Shown one piece after another: positions 62,201 to 64,000 of a stretch of DNA of 64,000 nt (positions are counted from its first letter, which is position 1; each line of letters starts with the position of its first letter). The translations under genes were made by a program, and so were the position numbers. This stretch comes from Isoetes taiwanensis (Eukaryota > Streptophyta > Lycopodiopsida > Isoetales > Isoetaceae): positions 13,048,143-13,112,142 of the forward strand of contig JAJEKV010000006.1 in NCBI GenBank assembly GCA_021234155.1, read 5' to 3'. The notes beneath the pieces are model-generated. The model was not told the DNA's origin. It made no database searches and worked only from the letters and a program-made list of their open reading frames with translations.

Positions 62201-62529
62201 GGGTCGTCTCTGTCTAGATGCTCTGTATTATAAACTGGGGATTCTCTCGGCGGAAAGTAACAACCTGCTACAAAAATCTTTCCTCTCTGGCCAAGCATTT
62301 CAATCCAAATATGCTGCAGTGATCCCATTCCTGTCACTAGTTTTATCAAATGTCTCATATTTGTCCTAACATAACATGCTATTCCACCGTGACCTTTTAA
62401 ACGCCATCCTTTATTATACCAGACAGAATGTAACAAAATAAAACCATGAATGTCAGGTAAGCTTTTCTCCTCGTTCTCACAAGTTTCTAGAAAAAATAAA
62501 ACATCTACATTTTCAAATAATTCACCCAT
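59242..62529 (-). CDS. LINE ORF2: APE-type endonuclease plus reverse transcriptase
   Basis: 1,095 residues from the first ATG. The coding frame reaches 22 codons further up to the ORF1 stop, and those codons hold the endonuclease start ITCWNINSLSQYKVDV with the catalytic Asn. Then FFLETC, GHGGIACYVR, GDFNGRIANK and SDHAPITV complete the APE-type endonuclease (about residues 1-250). Reverse transcriptase: GQAGFRPKKSTVDHL, FVDFAKAFDTV, GVKQGCPLSP and YADDVVLLS. The C-terminal Cys/His motif is CKVCDMQEVEDEAHVIIRC. All catalytic residues are present. It nicks target DNA and copies the element RNA in place. Confidence 0.95.
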   Translation of the reverse strand: MGELFENVDVLFFLETCENEEKSLPDIHGFILLHSVWYNKGWRLKGHGGIACYVRTNMRHLIKLVTGMGSLQHIWIEMLGQRGKIFVAGCYFPPRESPVYNTEHLDRDDPFFNLEQDVLSLMSAGDVLLLGDFNGRIANKQAAIASMEGDPIWVEMLDDTELSQNGWNRVTADRIRWPTPQGNHVLNMCSGLDLVIYNGTQMFPDTCRCTCRNASVVDLVLAKPQFVDQMLHMYVGEEMEKISDHAPITVVLHTRKYKPSQESNTMKSRMHMDFRKAEKYMNKCEAKAFEKTWPSDAENLSKELANLVLDAAADCFVSRRKLKGLPCNGWFDASCKAKRMEYKKAKGADRQRLKKEYVTLTKSKKKSHDFQRQKDLVADLIVKPKQFWNKLKTRMQQDIHLDPAALLCQVHELYHMPGVNETSDVEYLQDDRLCFTLENLGEGLSNLANGKAADAIGLVAEMFKWAGKSVHTALLSLLNTVLHKGFPRTWQLNRVVPLHKSGDESDPRNYRMILVSSLYAKLFATMLNCKLSAWSEEHNIRAIGQAGFRPKKSTVDHLVALRAMVDCVKGKKKPLYACFVDFAKAFDTVSRHYLWERMETLEVPIELRQAVKILYEKVLVQLSFPYVQECTEVVESNIGVKQGCPLSPTLFGLFIDQLEAWMAEYGGDGTPLSGYVVLLLLYADDVVLLSRSIAGMQKHLDALAYFCDQKGMRVNMTKTKVMVFGANKVEHLKFYFKEEPVEIVTSYKYLGIHVDKGPSWNLAVEHRVNGGLKALYSMQRRSGKAEIWDFNLKRTLFRVLVQPVLLYGCEVWGPGLSADSWKKIEKVQKKFLRTELGTKAQTPYDMLLVECGMMPMEAEALCRMLTYLCKVQFDMAEESLPRRALEETRDRGWYADIVEWTRKWSLDIHCLRENRSNIWGWVHQHLIRRNWRVPEAKKEFYRKYMNPTLQEAKYLKEGVSLRTRHMISRMRLSSHRLGVEVGRWSDIPHELRLCKVCDMQEVEDEAHVIIRCPSYNGARHKHDIRPNSLLEFFDLPGKQVGKYLKEVLAQREQLLRAKEINVIIDEGWGESNAFMSEDALEDMFYNVECTYLNVS

Positions 62530-62595
62530 TACATCTACCTTATACTGGCTAAGACTATTAATGTTCCAGCATGTTATTCTGGTGGTCTCAAATAC

Positions 62596-63555
62596 CTATG
62601 CATCATCTTGGTCTTCCACGACAACTTTGCCGCGCCTCCAGAATGCTTTTTTCCCCATTTTTCTTGCGTCCTTGAGTACCTGTAATTGATTTTTGTGTTC
62701 TTGTAGCTGGGTTTTTGTAAGGTCGTCATTGATCCAAATTTTCTTCCCTTTGAGCATGGATTTCTTTTTCAATACATTAAGTTTATCTTCTCGCGAGCGA
62801 AACTTAACAACAATGTGTCTGTCCCTGCCATTTTGTTTACCAATGCGAAATGCATCTGTAATGCCTGTATCTATTAGCTCGAGATCATTCTCACAAAAGC
62901 TTTGTACAATCTCTTTGGTTCTTTCTTTAGTTTGCTCAGGTATTCCAATTAAGCGAATGTTCAAAGCTTTTTCCTTTCTTTCTTGTTCCTCCATAAAGGA
63001 TGCTAGCTGGTTCTGGATGTCTGATACATGTTTGCTATGATGTTCTGATATATCATGTTCTTCTGCATCATCGTCACTATCGTCATCACCTCTCATAACA
63101 TCCTGCTTAAAAGTTTCCAGTTCTGATCTAATACCCTGTTTAAATTGCTCTAGCTCTGCCATCATCTTGCTTTGACATTTCTCTATTTCTGATTGCACAT
63201 GAGCAAGCAAGAAAGATTTGAGATCACTGACCATGTTCTGGACAGAAGTTTCCATTGACACTTTCATAGACAAAGTTGAAATTTCCATTGCTGCCCGCAT
63301 TTGCCCAACTGCATCCAACAAGTCTTGTTTAGTGACTCCAGCATCCCAATCGGACTCTGATTCAATTGTGCCATAATGGTTTTTGCTTGTGACTTTCGCA
63401 GCCCTGATTATCTCACAGTCCTCTGTTTTGCCGGATTTCATATCCCTGGTTACAGCAGAATGCTTCAAAGCTTTATTACAGTCTCCTGTTCTTACATTTC
63501 GGTCGCGGTCCCTGTTTCTTTCCAGTAAGCGATCCCACGAATCTGCGGTCGCCAA
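62596..63555 (-). CDS. LINE ORF1: coiled-coil RNA-binding protein
   Basis: About 320 codons ending ...VVVEDQDDA and TAG. A long heptad-rich stretch (about residues 75-160, with EIEKCQSKMMAELEQFKQG) is followed by an acidic DDDSDDDAEEHD and a C-terminal domain with NIRLIGIPEQTKERTK, DAFRIGKQNGRDRHIVVKF and KKIWINDDLTKTQ. This layout is that of the L1 ORF1p (Transposase_22) type, an RNA-binding trimer in animals, rather than the zinc-knuckle ORF1 common in plant L1s. The frame opens at a TTG, not an ATG. The likely start is ATG at 63602 (MSESSSGSSATSELG) in a frame one base off. Confidence 0.85.
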   Translation of the reverse strand: MATADSWDRLLERNRDRDRNVRTGDCNKALKHSAVTRDMKSGKTEDCEIIRAAKVTSKNHYGTIESESDWDAGVTKQDLLDAVGQMRAAMEISTLSMKVSMETSVQNMVSDLKSFLLAHVQSEIEKCQSKMMAELEQFKQGIRSELETFKQDVMRGDDDSDDDAEEHDISEHHSKHVSDIQNQLASFMEEQERKEKALNIRLIGIPEQTKERTKEIVQSFCENDLELIDTGITDAFRIGKQNGRDRHIVVKFRSREDKLNVLKKKSMLKGKKIWINDDLTKTQLQEHKNQLQVLKDARKMGKKAFWRRGKVVVEDQDDA

Positions 63556-64000
63556 TCTCCCAACTCTGAAGTTGCAGACGAACCAGAACTAGATTCCGAC
63601 ATACTTTTGCCCATTTGTTTTGTTATCTTTGTTGTTGAATCGATGGTCATCTCCAAAGGCGACAAAGCCCTTTGTTCATATCCACAGTTACAATGAATGC
63701 CTTAAAACTTTGTTACAGTTCTCTGTTTTATCATTTTCAGCGCAATCTCCTATTTTTCGTATCGATTACGCCTTTGTTCTTTGTCTATTTCATCAATCTA
63801 ATAACAAAAGCAGACAACTCTGAACTGTTGCAAAGCGAGCGAACCCGGTTCCGACATCCACATTTCCCTTTGCCCATTTGTTTATGATTTGTTACCTTTC
63901 TTGTGGAATTGATGGCGCATCTCCAAAGGGCGACAGGTAAAGCCCCTTGACTTTCTTTTCCATGTCGGTTTTAGAGGTGCATTGCCCTAGTTCCCTTGTG
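63439..64000 (-). repeat. ~237-bp tandem monomers at the LINE-C 5' end
   Basis: 63439-63675 is repeated at 63676-63937: TCATATCC, GAATGC(C)TT, CTTT(A/G)TTACAG, CAACTCTGAA, TTCCGACAT, TTTGCCCATTTGTTT and CATCTCCAAAGG occur in the same order. A third unit seems to begin at 63938. The near unit contains the ORF1 start region. Tandem 5' monomers act as promoters in some mammalian L1s; that role is an inference here. Confidence 0.75.

Larger units (their letters stand above)
59191..64000 (-). mobile_element. LINE-C: nearly complete L1-like element, continues past the window
   Basis: On minus: 5' monomer repeats, ORF1, a single TAG, ORF2 with endonuclease, reverse transcriptase and Cys/His motif, short 3' UTR, then (TC)n. 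The intact 1,095-codon ORF2 suggests recent activity. The 5' end is not reached at 64,000. Confidence 0.92.

Overview
The window is nuclear DNA from a land plant with a large, repeat-rich genome. The evidence is spliced GT-AG genes with plant-only families (B3 transcription factor, plastid-type enoyl-ACP reductase, organelle-type small heat-shock protein, STIG1-like protein), tRNA-Met-primed LTR retrotransposons, a chromovirus, Ty1/copia elements and L1-like LINEs. Low gene density, nested retroelements and many decayed copies would fit a gymnosperm or similar large genome, but the sequence alone does not fix the lineage.

Genes. At 0.36-1.3 kb (minus) is a three-exon gene for a small protein with two B3 DNA-binding domains. 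At 5.15-8.3 kb (minus) is a twelve-exon gene for plastid enoyl-ACP reductase (FabI/MOD1 type). It has one GC-AG intron and a one-base insertion just after the catalytic Tyr/Lys region. At 21.7-22.0 kb (minus) lies a frameshifted relic of a cysteine-rich STIG1-like gene. At 22.9-24.0 kb (minus) is a two-exon plastid/organelle small HSP gene. It has a TATA box and a clear heat-shock element, but two mutually compensating indels in the alpha-crystallin domain. A decayed protein-kinase gene lies at 44.4-45.0 kb. A weak two-exon candidate lies at 3.7-4.1 kb.

Mobile DNA fills the rest. 9.2-17.4 kb is a tandem LTR-internal-LTR-internal-LTR array of a non-autonomous element with tRNA-Met primer sites and no pol; a GC-rich LINE relic sits inside the middle LTR. 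26.09-41.25 kb is one degenerate Ty3/gypsy chromovirus. Its 5' LTR carries a 2,045-bp terminal-inverted-repeat element (4-bp target duplication, a cluster of palindromic hairpins). Its 3' LTR carries a complete nested Ty1/copia element (35,704-41,060) with 5-bp target duplication, two LTRs, primer site and polypurine tract. 42.0-43.7 kb is another copia remnant. 45.6-50.3 kb is a mosaic element with gypsy-like gag, protease and integrase pieces plus a LINE fragment between diverged direct repeats.

55.6-64.0 kb is the most unusual part: a same-orientation chain of LINE-A (3' stub), LINE-B (5'-truncated), a tRNA-like SINE and LINE-C (nearly complete, ORF2 intact). Every member ends in a (TC)n microsatellite, and the SINE has a 3' end resembling that of the LINEs. 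In LINE-C, ORF1 and ORF2 lie in one reading frame separated by a single TAG, and the upstream region carries ~237-bp tandem monomers. I read this as a candidate microsatellite-targeting LINE/SINE system.
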